From Antricoccus suffuscus (lineage in GTDB: Bacteria; Actinomycetota; Actinomycetes; Mycobacteriales; Antricoccaceae), in assembly GCF_003003235.1 (NCBI RefSeq), contig NZ_PVUE01000023.1, positions 1 through 56,697 of the forward strand: a DNA stretch of 56,697 nt, written 5' to 3'. Each line of letters opens with the position of its first letter. Position 1 is the stretch's first letter. The position numbers and the translations under genes are program-made. The notes under the pieces are model-generated. The model was given only the letters and a program-made list of their open reading frames with translations. It was not told the origin of the DNA and searched no databases. Positions 19,015-26,234 of this stretch are shown one piece after another.

Positions 19015-19587
19015 TTACGCCGTGGACCGCGAGCGCTCTATAGCCCGGTACACCGTGGTCCGTCCGATACCGAACAGTTCAGCCAACTCGCTGGCGGTAT
19101 GTTCTCCGGCGGCGTGCAGCTTCACCAGATGCGCCTCTTGTTTCGCGGACAACTTCGGTGCGCGCCCGCGTAACCGGCCTTTCGCGCGCGCGATCGCCAT
19201 GCCCTCGCGAGTCCGTTGCCGGATCAGGTCCCGTTCAAACTCTGCGACCATACTCAACACATTCAACAACAACCGTCCGACCGGGTCCTGAGGGTCGTGG
19301 ACGGATCCGCCGATACTGAGCCGCACTCCCCTGCTCGTTAGCTCGTCCACGATGTCGCGGGCATCGCGCACCGACCGGGCGAGCCGGTCGAGCTTGCTGA
19401 CCACCAGCGTGTCACCGTCGCGGACCGCGGCTAGTGCTTCGCGTAGACCGGGCCGGTCGCGGTTGCTCCCGGTGAGCCCGTGATCGACGTACACGTGCCG
19501 CTCGTCGACGCCGAGCTGTGCGAGCTGTGCGCGTTGAGCCGTCAGGTCTTGCTCGTCGGTCGAGCATCGGGCGTAGCCAATCAGCAT
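19015..19587 (-). CDS. serine recombinase, resolvase/invertase type
   Basis: A 190-residue small serine recombinase of usual resolvase length. The catalytic serine is Ser9 in LIGYARCSTDEQ. The block LVVSKLDRLARSVRDA, the regulatory SMVAEFERDLIRQRTREGM and a C-terminal helix-turn-helix (HTASELAELFGIGRTTVYRA) are all present. It would resolve plasmid multimers or cointegrates, or invert DNA, at a nearby res-like site. It follows the 147-residue unknown gene by 3 bases and is co-transcribed with it. Confidence 0.93.
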   Translation of the reverse strand: MLIGYARCSTDEQDLTAQRAQLAQLGVDERHVYVDHGLTGSNRDRPGLREALAAVRDGDTLVVSKLDRLARSVRDARDIVDELTSRGVRLSIGGSVHDPQDPVGRLLLNVLSMVAEFERDLIRQRTREGMAIARAKGRLRGRAPKLSAKQEAHLVKLHAAGEHTASELAELFGIGRTTVYRAIERSRSTA

Positions 19588-19590
19588 GAT

Positions 19591-20034
19591 CTACTCTGCC
19601 GGCCACGGATGCAGGCTGTCGAGCCTCAGGATCGCGAACTTACCGCTGACCGGATCGATAGCGGCATCGGACTGCTCATGACTACCGCCGGCGTGCGCGA
19701 TCGCGGCCAAGACAAGATCCAGCGTCCCGCGATCAAGACCGGATACCTCATCGAGGCGTACCGGCACACCGCCGGCCAGACTTGCCACGATCCGAAGGAC
19801 CCGCTGCTCTCCCCCGGACAGGCCCCCGATGGTCTGGTCAGTGATTGCACCGACGTCCAGCACGTACCGGTCACCGCCGCGCCGTTGGTGTGCCTCGGTA
19901 ACCCACGGTTGGCCGGGATCTGCGTAACGACCGCCGGCGGCCCGGATCACCAACTCGACCGCGGCCTCGAGTGCGTAGCTTCCGCTCCCCCATGCGCGTA
20001 ACGATTCCGCGGTCTCACTTGTGGCTGCGCCCAT
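19591..20034 (-). CDS. hypothetical protein co-transcribed with the resolvase
   Basis: A 147-residue protein of unknown function that ends 3 bases before the resolvase start. The ATG at 20034 is preferred because AGAGGA lies 8 bases upstream; the frame stays open to 20133 but has no other good ribosome-binding site. Its middle (ITDQTIGGLSGGEQRVLRIV) superficially resembles an ABC signature, but there is no Walker A or B, so an ATPase call is not justified. The coupled position suggests an accessory or regulator of the recombinase. Confidence 0.65.
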   Translation of the reverse strand: MGAATSETAESLRAWGSGSYALEAAVELVIRAAGGRYADPGQPWVTEAHQRRGGDRYVLDVGAITDQTIGGLSGGEQRVLRIVASLAGGVPVRLDEVSGLDRGTLDLVLAAIAHAGGSHEQSDAAIDPVSGKFAILRLDSLHPWPAE

Positions 20035-20482
20035 GCGCCCGATCCTCTCGTGATAGGAATCATCTCGAACTAACCGTACCGGATAAGACCCCTTCATCGG
20101 GATTAATTGCGGTACGGGTTTTCGGTACTGCACGGTCAGCGGTAAATGGCGGGTCCAACTCTGGCTGGATCCGCTGAATGGCAGTGGTTGTGCGGCGCTA
20201 TTGGACCGATCCAGTCATAAGTCCCACATCGGGCGTGAAGGTGTACCGGTCAGGGATCCCTTTACGGACGGTCGACCGGGTATTCGACTGGGCAAACTTC
20301 CCGCCCCGACAGCTACAGTCGCGACCGACTGGATGCGATGATTCTGGGATGCTAGGGCCAATTGCGCGCAGCGCCTCATCGAACAGCCAACGCACACCCA
20401 GTTGGGTGGAAGTGGATTTGGAGGTCAAGGCCAACGAAAGGCTTCGGCTGCCCAGTCGGCCTTCTGCCCGCCGGGGGTCGCT
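20035..20482. other. intergenic region with GGTAC boxes, candidate res site
   Basis: This 448-base gap upstream of the recombinase unit contains GTACC at 20076-20080 and GGTAC at 20111-20115 and 20124-20128. The first two form the inverted pair ACCGTACC (20073-20080) and GGTACGG (20111-20117). Resolvase sites usually lie just upstream of the recombinase operon and contain such inverted subsites, so this is a candidate res or regulatory region. From about 20180 to 20482 nothing more can be supported. Confidence 0.35.
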
Positions 20483-21499
20483 GTGAGGTTCAGACGTCGC
20501 AACTCCGAGGCACTAGCCGATCTGATCTGCGGCAATCATGATCCAACAGCTGAGGCTGAGCCGAGTTACTTTCCATACCGCTCGAGCAGTTACATCACTG
20601 AATTCTTCCAGGAGCTTGACACCGACTGGGCGCACGACGGCTCGACACGACACCGCTGGGTCGCCGATGTTCTCGAAAGCATGCTGAACGAACCTCATGA
20701 CGGACCGAGCCACCCTCCTGAGGGATTCTGTCGCCTCATCGATCAGCTGATGAGCCCCAGTGACGCTATGAACGAAGGACCGAATCGATCGAACGCGCTC
20801 CGGCACCTCAACGAGGTGTTGGCAAGAGAAGGCTTCGAAGCCTTCTACGGCGACGACCGGCACTGCTATCTGCGCCATATCGGCACGAACACGGTCACGG
20901 TCCTGCAACCCAACCCGCACCGACCACTTACTACTGTCGAGGTACAGCGACGTAACGATCTCGCCGGCTTCCTCGACAAGTGCAGCGAGGACGAACTCAT
21001 CGAAGAGGTGCTCCTCCCGCTGTTCCGCCAGCTGGGGTTTCACCGAATCACTGCGGCCGGACACAAGGACAAGGCCTTGGAGTACGGCAAAGACATCTGG
21101 ATGCGCTACATGCTGCCAACCCAACACCTCCTGTACTTCGGCATCCAGGCCAAGAAGGGGAAGCTCGACGCTTCCGGCGTCACCAAAGCCGGTAACGCCA
21201 ATATGGCCGAGATTTACAATCAAGCGCTCATGATGCTGGCACACGAAATCTTCGACCCTGAGATAAACCGTCGTGTTCTGGTCGACCACGCCTTCATCGT
21301 GGCGGGAGGAGAAATCACTAAAGCCGCGCGGAATTGGCTCGGAAATGCTCTCGATGACGCAAAACGCAGCCAGATCATGTTCATCGATCGAGACGACATC
21401 CTGAACCTGTACGTCGTCACGAACCTGCCGCTGCCAGTCAGCGCATTGCCGAAGCTAACTGACCCTTGGGTTACCTCAATCAACGAGCCGCCCTTCTAA
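20483..21499 (+). CDS. Mrr-like restriction-endonuclease-fold protein
   Basis: A 338-residue protein in two parts. Residues 1-130 contain FPYRSSSYITEFFQELDTDW and HDGSTRHRWVADVLES, a pattern I associate with N-terminal modules of abortive-infection (AbiJ-like) proteins. The C-terminal half (EEVLLPLFRQLGFHRI, GKDIWM, YFGIQAKKGKLD) reads as a PD-(D/E)XK fold with D and QxK, as in Mrr-type nucleases. The GTG at 20483 follows a GGGGG run and begins the conserved part. It probably acts as a defence nuclease, possibly with the following gene. The family name is uncertain; the nuclease fold is moderately well supported. Confidence 0.7.
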   Translation: MRFRRRNSEALADLICGNHDPTAEAEPSYFPYRSSSYITEFFQELDTDWAHDGSTRHRWVADVLESMLNEPHDGPSHPPEGFCRLIDQLMSPSDAMNEGPNRSNALRHLNEVLAREGFEAFYGDDRHCYLRHIGTNTVTVLQPNPHRPLTTVEVQRRNDLAGFLDKCSEDELIEEVLLPLFRQLGFHRITAAGHKDKALEYGKDIWMRYMLPTQHLLYFGIQAKKGKLDASGVTKAGNANMAEIYNQALMMLAHEIFDPEINRRVLVDHAFIVAGGEITKAARNWLGNALDDAKRSQIMFIDRDDILNLYVVTNLPLPVSALPKLTDPWVTSINEPPF

Positions 21500-21666
21500 G
21501 ATGGCGAGGCGCTCCCTGGCCCGGGCGGTCCACCTGGCGTAGACCGGGGCGGTGCCAAGTTCAAGCAGGACGACTCGGGTCCGGATCCGTGCATTGTTGC
21601 GGAGGGTTCCGGTTCGATAACCTGATGAGTACTGCGTGTGCCAGCCTCAACAAGGGGGATAAGTCT

Positions 21667-22224
21667 GTGAAGTTCACCGATGTCCGCGACATCATCCAGA
21701 GCAGCCGACCGAGCGATTGGAACTACGTTCCTTGCTGGGGCTCAGACTCCGGGCCCTCATACCGCACGAAATGGGAAAAGATGACAGGGCCCAACTCGAC
21801 ATGGGAACTGCATCACCAGGAACACGACCATATCGCCGCATACAAACCGGACGTCGGAGTGACACTTGCCTGGGGTATGCCGATGTACGCCGACAACCAC
21901 CCAGAAATGACGCCTGACTGGATTGACAAGTTCCCCCTTGTGGACTCCGTTAGTTACTATTTCATCGACGTATTCTGGAACGGCTCTGTGATCGATCGCG
22001 ACCTCTACACGGTCATGGACAGCCGCACATATCTACCGCTCCCGAACCCTATCTACAACGAGACAGCGGTCGGGAGTACGGCCGCACGGGAGCGGTATGA
22101 GGTCACGCACTATCAGGTGGCACTCGCACGGCTCGTGAACAATCTTGCGAACCACCAGGACACCGATTTTGACCAAGCTCTCAATCGGACAGGATTTGCC
22201 TTGGTTGACAACATCTCTGAATAA
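21667..22224 (+). CDS. hypothetical protein downstream of the Mrr-like nuclease
   Basis: A 185-residue soluble protein of unknown function. The GTG at 21667 is chosen because AAGGGGGA sits 8 bases upstream. It is rich in aromatic and acidic residues (SVSYYFIDVFWNGSVIDRDL) and carries the His-rich ELHHQEHDHIAAY, which could bind metal, though no family is recognised. It lies 167 bases after the nuclease on the same strand and may form a two-gene unit with it. Confidence 0.6.
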   Translation: MKFTDVRDIIQSSRPSDWNYVPCWGSDSGPSYRTKWEKMTGPNSTWELHHQEHDHIAAYKPDVGVTLAWGMPMYADNHPEMTPDWIDKFPLVDSVSYYFIDVFWNGSVIDRDLYTVMDSRTYLPLPNPIYNETAVGSTAARERYEVTHYQVALARLVNNLANHQDTDFDQALNRTGFALVDNISE

Positions 22225-22249
22225 ACGTTGCCGCCGAATAGGCCGCTGG

Positions 22250-22858
22250 CTAGTTCCCGAGCTCGTTTCGTAGGGCGGGCTCAGCCTGCTGCTGGCGGCA
22301 TCGATCTTTGCCGCGCAGCGCGGCTCTCCAGGCGGAGTCGGTCCATTTACCGGCGGGGAGGCCGAGGTAGGTTCGAAGTCCGGCGGCGTGGTCGGTGAGC
22401 CAGCCGGGGTCGATGGTCGCGAGGTAGTGGGCGGCGGTGTCTTCGACCTGCTGCGTGGGGACTACTTCGAGCATGCCTGCGCCGATCGCGGCATAGAGCA
22501 CGTCCGCGACCCGGCGGTGCTGCCTGGCGGCGGGTGACTCGAACCCGCGCGCGAGGTACACCAGCTCGGTGATTGCGTCGAGATCCTGGTCGGGCGTGAC
22601 GAGTAGTCGCGTGTCTGCGCCGTCGGCGCGGTCTCCCCTCTTGTACCGGTGCATTCCGGTCGCGTCCGGCAGATCCCAGGCCTCATCGTCGGCTTTGCCG
22701 ATATATTTGCCATCCCCTGCGTACACACCGCCAACTGGATTTGTGGTGTGCTGGGCAGCGATGCGTTCCGCGGCCGCGACGAGGTCCCCCGCTCGGCCTC
22801 CAGAAGCCCGCTCGAGATCCGCCGTCGGCTCAGTTGCATAGCGACGTTGTGCACCCAT
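22250..22858 (-). CDS. plasmid-type hypothetical protein
   Basis: A 202-residue, mostly helical, charged protein of unknown function. It opens MGAQRRYATEPTADLERASG and contains DQDLDAITELVYLARGF and RRVADVLYAAIGAGMLEVVP. No enzymatic motif, signal peptide or membrane segment is seen. A decayed partial copy sits at 15603-15890, showing that the gene belongs to a recurrent plasmid backbone. It is the last gene of the leftward 22-28 kb block. Confidence 0.7.
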   Translation of the reverse strand: MGAQRRYATEPTADLERASGGRAGDLVAAAERIAAQHTTNPVGGVYAGDGKYIGKADDEAWDLPDATGMHRYKRGDRADGADTRLLVTPDQDLDAITELVYLARGFESPAARQHRRVADVLYAAIGAGMLEVVPTQQVEDTAAHYLATIDPGWLTDHAAGLRTYLGLPAGKWTDSAWRAALRGKDRCRQQQAEPALRNELGN

Positions 22859-22906
22859 GATTATCAGCGTACGCCACTGTATCGAACGCGTGTGCGATGC
22901 TAGGGT

Positions 22907-23413
22907 CTAGCAGTTGGCCCACACGCCGACCGGTGCTGCGGCGGCTGCCTGCTGGACGTCTTGGTAGTCGTGTTGCCGCGCGTGCGGGTGGCCGATGGTG
23001 AGTTCTTCGGCAAGTCCGAGTTCGATCATCCGCAGGCCGATGTCGGTGCCGTCGGCCAGCTCGAGGTAGCCGAGGACGCGGCCGTACTTGTCGCGTTCTG
23101 GTTGGGTGTCGTCAGTGATGAGGGTGAGTGCGGGCTGATCGGTGAGCAGTTGCGTGAGGGCGGCGGTCGCGTCCGCACCGCCGCATTCGCTGGCGTACTT
23201 CGAGTCTTCCGCGGCGTCGATGCCTAGGATACGAATCCGGGTCTCATTTCCTCCCGGATCGTATGCGTCGATGGTGTCGCCGTCGATGACGTACGGATCG
23301 GTGTAGGTGATGACCGGCGGCGGGGGCGTGTTGTGCGCCGCGGTGGCGCAGCTGGTGAGCGTGGCGGTGAGCAACAGCGCCACGGTGACGGCAGTCGTTC
23401 GGAGTCGGGACAC
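22907..23413 (-). CDS. thermonuclease-family (SNc) lipoprotein
   Basis: A 168-residue exported nuclease of the staphylococcal nuclease fold. The N-terminus is a lipoprotein signal with the box LTSC near residue 22, so it should be anchored outside the membrane. The nuclease core is clear: YVIDGDTIDAYDPGG, then ETRIRILGIDAAEDSKYA with the metal and arginine residues, then ERDKYGRVLGYLELADG carrying the second catalytic arginine. The C-terminus GVWANC is typical of plasmid versions. Its role may be DNA processing at the cell surface during transfer; that part is inference. Confidence 0.88.
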   Translation of the reverse strand: MSRLRTTAVTVALLLTATLTSCATAAHNTPPPPVITYTDPYVIDGDTIDAYDPGGNETRIRILGIDAAEDSKYASECGGADATAALTQLLTDQPALTLITDDTQPERDKYGRVLGYLELADGTDIGLRMIELGLAEELTIGHPHARQHDYQDVQQAAAAAPVGVWANC

Positions 23414-23433
23414 AGCGGTGAACCTCGCGGCCG

Positions 23434-23652
23434 CTAGTCGGTGCTGGCGTAGCGGCGTGCGACGACACGGGCCGCTACGGCGATGGTGCCGCCCATGACG
23501 CCGGGGAAGACCCAGTTGTATGCGTGTTGCCAGTCCTTTTGCCAGGCGATGATGAGCACGACGAGGCTGAGGGTGCCGATGAGTAGGCCGAGGTCGGCGA
23601 GTCGGTTGAACGCGTACGCGAGCCGTTGCTTTTCCGTGCGCCGCGCGGTCAT
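23434..23652 (-). CDS. small membrane protein, two predicted spans
   Basis: A 72-residue protein starting MTARRTEKQRLAYAF with two hydrophobic segments: LGLLIGTLSLVVLIIAW and a second containing GVMGGTIAVAARVVA. The ATG at 23652 overlaps the stop of the upstream gene as ATGA, which decides the start although the frame is open further. Function unknown; it lies just upstream of the thermonuclease gene and is probably co-transcribed with it. Confidence 0.6.
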   Translation of the reverse strand: MTARRTEKQRLAYAFNRLADLGLLIGTLSLVVLIIAWQKDWQHAYNWVFPGVMGGTIAVAARVVARRYASTD

Positions 23653-23861
23653 GGCAGCTGCCCTGTCACCTGTATCGCTTCTGCGCGGCTGATCGCGCGT
23701 ACTTCCTCGGGTACGCCGGCGGTGCGACCGAGGTCGCGCCACTGCTGCTGGTCATGTACCGCCAGGGTTCCGTCGGCGGTGAGGCGGAGTACTCGGCCGC
23801 GGGGGTAGGCCATCGTGGCGGCGGTGAGGTAGTACGTCGCGTCTGTGTCGGCGGTACGCAT
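23649..23861 (-). CDS. small hypothetical protein
   Basis: A 70-residue protein (MRTADTDATYYLTAATMAYP and onwards, ending AEAIQVTGQLP). The start at 23861 is chosen because AGGAAGAGG lies 7 bases upstream, although the frame is open to 24011. The stop overlaps the next start as ATGA. The middle resembles a short beta-rich domain (RGRVLRLTADGTLAVHDQQQ). Function unknown. In its leader, CTCGCCCG (23903-23910) and CGGGCGAG (23930-23937) form a perfect 8-base hairpin. Confidence 0.55.
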   Translation of the reverse strand: MRTADTDATYYLTAATMAYPRGRVLRLTADGTLAVHDQQQWRDLGRTAGVPEEVRAISRAEAIQVTGQLP

Positions 23862-24022
23862 CCTCGATCCTCTTCCTGTGCGTTGGCTCATGGTGATGGC
23901 GCCTCGCCCGCTACGGGAGGCAGTTCGCGCGGGCGAGACACCAAGTCTGTGACGTTCTGGCTTGTGCGGCCGTTGGTCGTTGATCATGTCGCATCCGGCC
24001 GACATTCTCACGGCAGCCGGCC

Positions 24023-24054
24023 GGGGTAGGCCGCTCTATTGGCTGGCCTACCCC
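24023..24054 (-). terminator. terminator hairpin of ssb
   Basis: GGGGTAGGCC at 24023-24032 and GGCCTACCCC at 24045-24054 form a perfect 10-base stem with a 12-base loop, just past the ssb stop on the minus strand. It has the position and strength expected of an intrinsic terminator, though the T-run is lacking, as is common in actinobacteria. Confidence 0.6.
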
Positions 24055-24065
24055 TGAGCTTTCGG

Positions 24066-24464
24066 TTAGGACTGTGGGGCCGGTTCGCTGGTCTCGTTGT
24101 CGCTTCTGCGTTCGGCCTTGTGCACGGCCGCGGTGGCGTACTTGAGGCTGGCAGCGACGTTGTACGCGGTGATGGTGTTCCGGCTACGCTGCTGGCCGGT
24201 GGTCTTGTCTTCCCATGTGTGGGTGCGGATCACGCCGGTGACGATGACCGCGTTGCCTTTGCTGAGACTGGTCGCGATGTTCTCGCCAAGGGTTTTCCAA
24301 GCCTCGATGTCGTGGTAGGTCGCGGGTGCATCGACCCACTCCCCTGCCTTCTTCTCGCGGTTGTTGACCGCGACGGCGAACGTGGCGAGGGCGTGCCCGT
24401 TCGGCGTGAATTTCAGCTCGGGGTCTGCGACGAGGTTGCCTTCGACGGTCAGTGTGGTGCTCAT
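24066..24464 (-). CDS. ssb: single-stranded DNA-binding protein
   Basis: A 132-residue SSB with one OB-fold. It shows LTVEGNLVADPELKFTPNG, the aromatic and basic strand ATYHDIEAWKTLGENIA, SLSKGNAVIVTGVIRTHTWE and the adjacent GQQRSRNTITAYNVAASL. The acidic C-terminal tip of chromosomal SSBs (DDDIPF) is replaced by ETSEPAPQS, typical of plasmid versions with altered partner binding. AGGGAG lies 6 bases before the ATG. It would coat transferred or replicating single strands. A long structured leader separates it from the next gene upstream. Confidence 0.95.
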   Translation of the reverse strand: MSTTLTVEGNLVADPELKFTPNGHALATFAVAVNNREKKAGEWVDAPATYHDIEAWKTLGENIATSLSKGNAVIVTGVIRTHTWEDKTTGQQRSRNTITAYNVAASLKYATAAVHKAERRSDNETSEPAPQS

Positions 24465-24819
24465 GACTTGCTCCCTACATTGTGATGTCCGGGTGTCCCC
24501 TTGTGGTCACCTGATCGGTGCTGTCCTTGCTCCGATATCAAGCCAAATTCTGCGGTGGTGAGCGGCGCCAAGGGCGCGTAGCGGTCCGCAGGAGAAATCC
24601 CCGAGGAAATAAGCGACGCAGGAGCGCCGAGTGGATTTGCCTGTAGGACTTCCCCTTGGTGGAGCGATCCACCGTGAAAGAATTGGCGATTCGGAGCAAG
24701 GGTGTGCCCGCGTGCGGCCACGAGTGGATAGCGCGCCCGCAGGGCGACCTTGTTGCTTTGCGCCCGGAGGGCGCATGCTGGCCGGTTGGTGAGTGCGAGG
24801 CGCGTGCGCCGAGCCCGTT
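24465..24819 (-). promoter_or_regulatory. long structured leader of ssb
   Basis: A gene-free 355-base region. It contains the 13-base word GAGGAAATAAGCG at 24603-24615, flanked by a stem AAATCC (24595-24600) with GGATTT (24633-24638). The same word recurs at 27367-27379, and a partial match (ATAAGCG) lies in another stem-loop at 25939-25945. Also present is a tight hairpin GGTGGA-GCGA-TCCACC at 24658-24673 and a likely terminator for the upstream gene (GCGCCC-GGA-GGGCGC, 24760-24774). The shared word sits about 140 bases before the ssb start. Confidence 0.5.
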
Positions 24820-25128
24820 TTATGGACATAGCAGGGTCTCGGCGGCCTCGACGACGCCGGCGGTGAGGTGGTCGAGGAGCTGGTCGTCGGTGATCGGTAG
24901 TAGGTAGTCCTCGCCGGCGATCCACCAGGACTGTTTGACGTGCTGGTCGTCGATGATGAGTTCGGTGTAGAGCAGGTCGCCGGGCTGGGTGACTGGTAGC
25001 GCCGCATCGTCGCGGATGGTCTGGAAGTAGTAGCCGCCGGCGAACCCCGGACTGGCGTGGCTGCGCGTGTCGTCGCTGGCGGGCAGAGCTGGGTCGGCGG
25101 GGATGTGACGGATGCGGGTGCGATGCAT
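24820..25128 (-). CDS. hypothetical protein
   Basis: A 102-residue acidic protein of unknown function starting MHRTRIRHIPADPALPASDD. The ATG at 25128 is used because AGGGAG lies 6 bases upstream; the frame opens earlier without a ribosome-binding site. The C-terminal half (WWIAGEDYLLPITDDQLLDH, then VEAAETLL) looks folded. No motif is recognised. It is probably a single-gene unit, with hairpins on both sides. Confidence 0.6.
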   Translation of the reverse strand: MHRTRIRHIPADPALPASDDTRSHASPGFAGGYYFQTIRDDAALPVTQPGDLLYTELIIDDQHVKQSWWIAGEDYLLPITDDQLLDHLTAGVVEAAETLLCP

Positions 25129-25253
25129 GACTAACTCCCTAATGGCTGGGCTGGATCGGTTGCTCTGGTGATCGTGCCTCGCCGTACCGGTGCGCTGCAT
25201 CCGTTGAGGGCTGTTGTTGTGGACAGCGGCCCGGGGTGTGAATAACGCCCGGA

Positions 25254-25281
25254 GGGGCCCGCACCGTGTGGTACGGGCCCC
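25254..25281 (-). terminator. terminator hairpin after the 172-residue gene
   Basis: GGGGCCCG at 25254-25261 and CGGGCCCC at 25274-25281 form a perfect 8-base GC stem with a 12-base loop, about 15 bases past the stop of the leftward gene at 25297-25815. Confidence 0.6.
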
Positions 25282-25296
25282 GACCGCGTTGGCGAG

Positions 25297-25815
25297 TTAG
25301 GGGTTCGGTGGCAGTCCGTCTCGGGCGATCGCCGGTTGGCCGCGCTGTGCCAGGACTTTCGTGACCGCGTCCGGGTCGATCCGTGGCGGCGTACCGCGCC
25401 AGATTGTCCGGGCGATCGCGACGGCACGGTCCCAGGCTTGCGAGTAGGTCTCCACGGCGAGGAGGTCGTATGCGCGTACGCGGAGCGATCCGACGATCAC
25501 TTCGAGGTGCGGCCGGTCGTCCGCGGAGAGGTAGACCTGCGGTTGGGTGTATCCGACGTGGCGCACGATCACCGTCGCTGCGGTGGGCAGCTGCAGCGGT
25601 TCGACATGGACTTTCTGCGGGAGGTAGCCGACGGCTTCGGCGCGGGCGGTGCTCCACGCGTAGGCGTGGGAGATCACGGCGTCGAGGTCGAGTGCGGTGA
25701 CCCAGCATCCGTGGACTTGGACTTGGACGTGCCCGGTGTCGGGCCCGTCGTGGCTGCTGATGTTCGCTGGCTGTTCGCCGGCGGCGCTGAGTGTCACGTT
25801 GGTGATGATTTGCAT
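25297..25815 (-). CDS. hypothetical protein
   Basis: A 172-residue protein of unknown function beginning MQIITNVTLSAAGEQPANIS. GGAGG lies 5 bases before the ATG at 25815, a strong site. The protein alternates beta-like stretches (VQVQVHGCWVTALDLDAVIS, EVIVGSLRVRAYDLLAVETY) and ends in a helical part rich in Arg and Pro. No catalytic motif, signal or membrane segment is seen. It has its own terminator and a long leader with hairpins, so it is probably an independently controlled plasmid gene. Confidence 0.65.
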   Translation of the reverse strand: MQIITNVTLSAAGEQPANISSHDGPDTGHVQVQVHGCWVTALDLDAVISHAYAWSTARAEAVGYLPQKVHVEPLQLPTAATVIVRHVGYTQPQVYLSADDRPHLEVIVGSLRVRAYDLLAVETYSQAWDRAVAIARTIWRGTPPRIDPDAVTKVLAQRGQPAIARDGLPPNP

Positions 25816-26188
25816 GGTTGCCTCCACTGCGTTTGTCGGCGCGGCGCGCCGTTCTTGCACGGTGTGTGCAGATGCAGTTGTGGAGCCTGCTGAGGGTGGG
25901 CGCGCAAATGGCCGTAGAGGGAGTGGATTCCCGGCGATATAAGCGAAGCGCGTCGGGAATCCTCGACCGTGCCTTGCGCGGTCGGGCCCCCAGCGGGCTA
26001 CGTTTCGCGTCCCTGCACGGCTCCCCTCCTTCCCCCGATCAGCAAGAGGGGTGAGTGACCGCAGGGAGCGGGATGCATTCGCGTCGAGCCTGCGAGACTC
26101 CTTGCAGGAATGGATTGCCTGAGCGATCAGCGAAGCCCGTCGTAGGACTGGAGCGGCCGGAGGCGGGCTCGCGAGGGTAAGGCCGTGC
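25816..26188 (-). promoter_or_regulatory. long structured leader with hairpins and a repeated segment
   Basis: This is gene-free. Nearest the gene is a perfect 9-base stem, GGATTCCCG (25925-25933) with CGGGAATCC (25954-25962), whose 20-base loop contains GATATAAGCG. Next is CGACCG (25964-25969) with CGGTCG (25979-25984). Further out, 26048-26148 matches 27503-27600 in the next leader and includes the mini-hairpin CTGA-GCGA-TCAG at 26119-26130. On the minus strand this would be the 5' leader or promoter region of the gene at 25297-25815. Confidence 0.5.
26048..26148. repeat. roughly 100-base direct repeat, copy 1
   Basis: This segment aligns to 27503-27600 over about 95 bases with a few short indels and an estimated 75 percent identity. 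Shared words include GACCGCAGGGAGCGGGA, GCGTCGAGC, GCGAGACTCC and the hairpin CTGAGCGRTCAGCGAAG. It lies in the leader of the 172-residue gene, and copy 2 lies in the leader of the DUF3560 gene, both roughly 230-270 bases from the start codons. Confidence 0.7.
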
Positions 26189-26190
26189 GT

Positions 26191-26222
26191 GCACGGGCGG
26201 CCCGCGGTGTGGCCGCCCGTGC
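26191..26222 (-). terminator. strong terminator hairpin after the DUF3560 gene
   Basis: GCACGGGCGGCC at 26191-26202 and GGCCGCCCGTGC at 26211-26222 form a perfect 12-base stem with an 8-base loop, starting 12 bases past the stop of the leftward DUF3560 gene. Confidence 0.7.
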
Positions 26223-26234
26223 AACGCGGCCGGG

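Noticed and set aside
19591-20034. ABC-ATPase-like signature (GLSGGEQR) in the gene before the resolvase
   Set aside because: Without Walker A, Walker B or a Q-loop, and at only 147 residues, the match is most likely chance.
20198-20434. Minus-strand frame of 78 codons that might be a small gene
   Set aside because: The start lacks a ribosome-binding site, the sequence has no motif, and the gene to its right runs the other way. Evidence is too thin to call.
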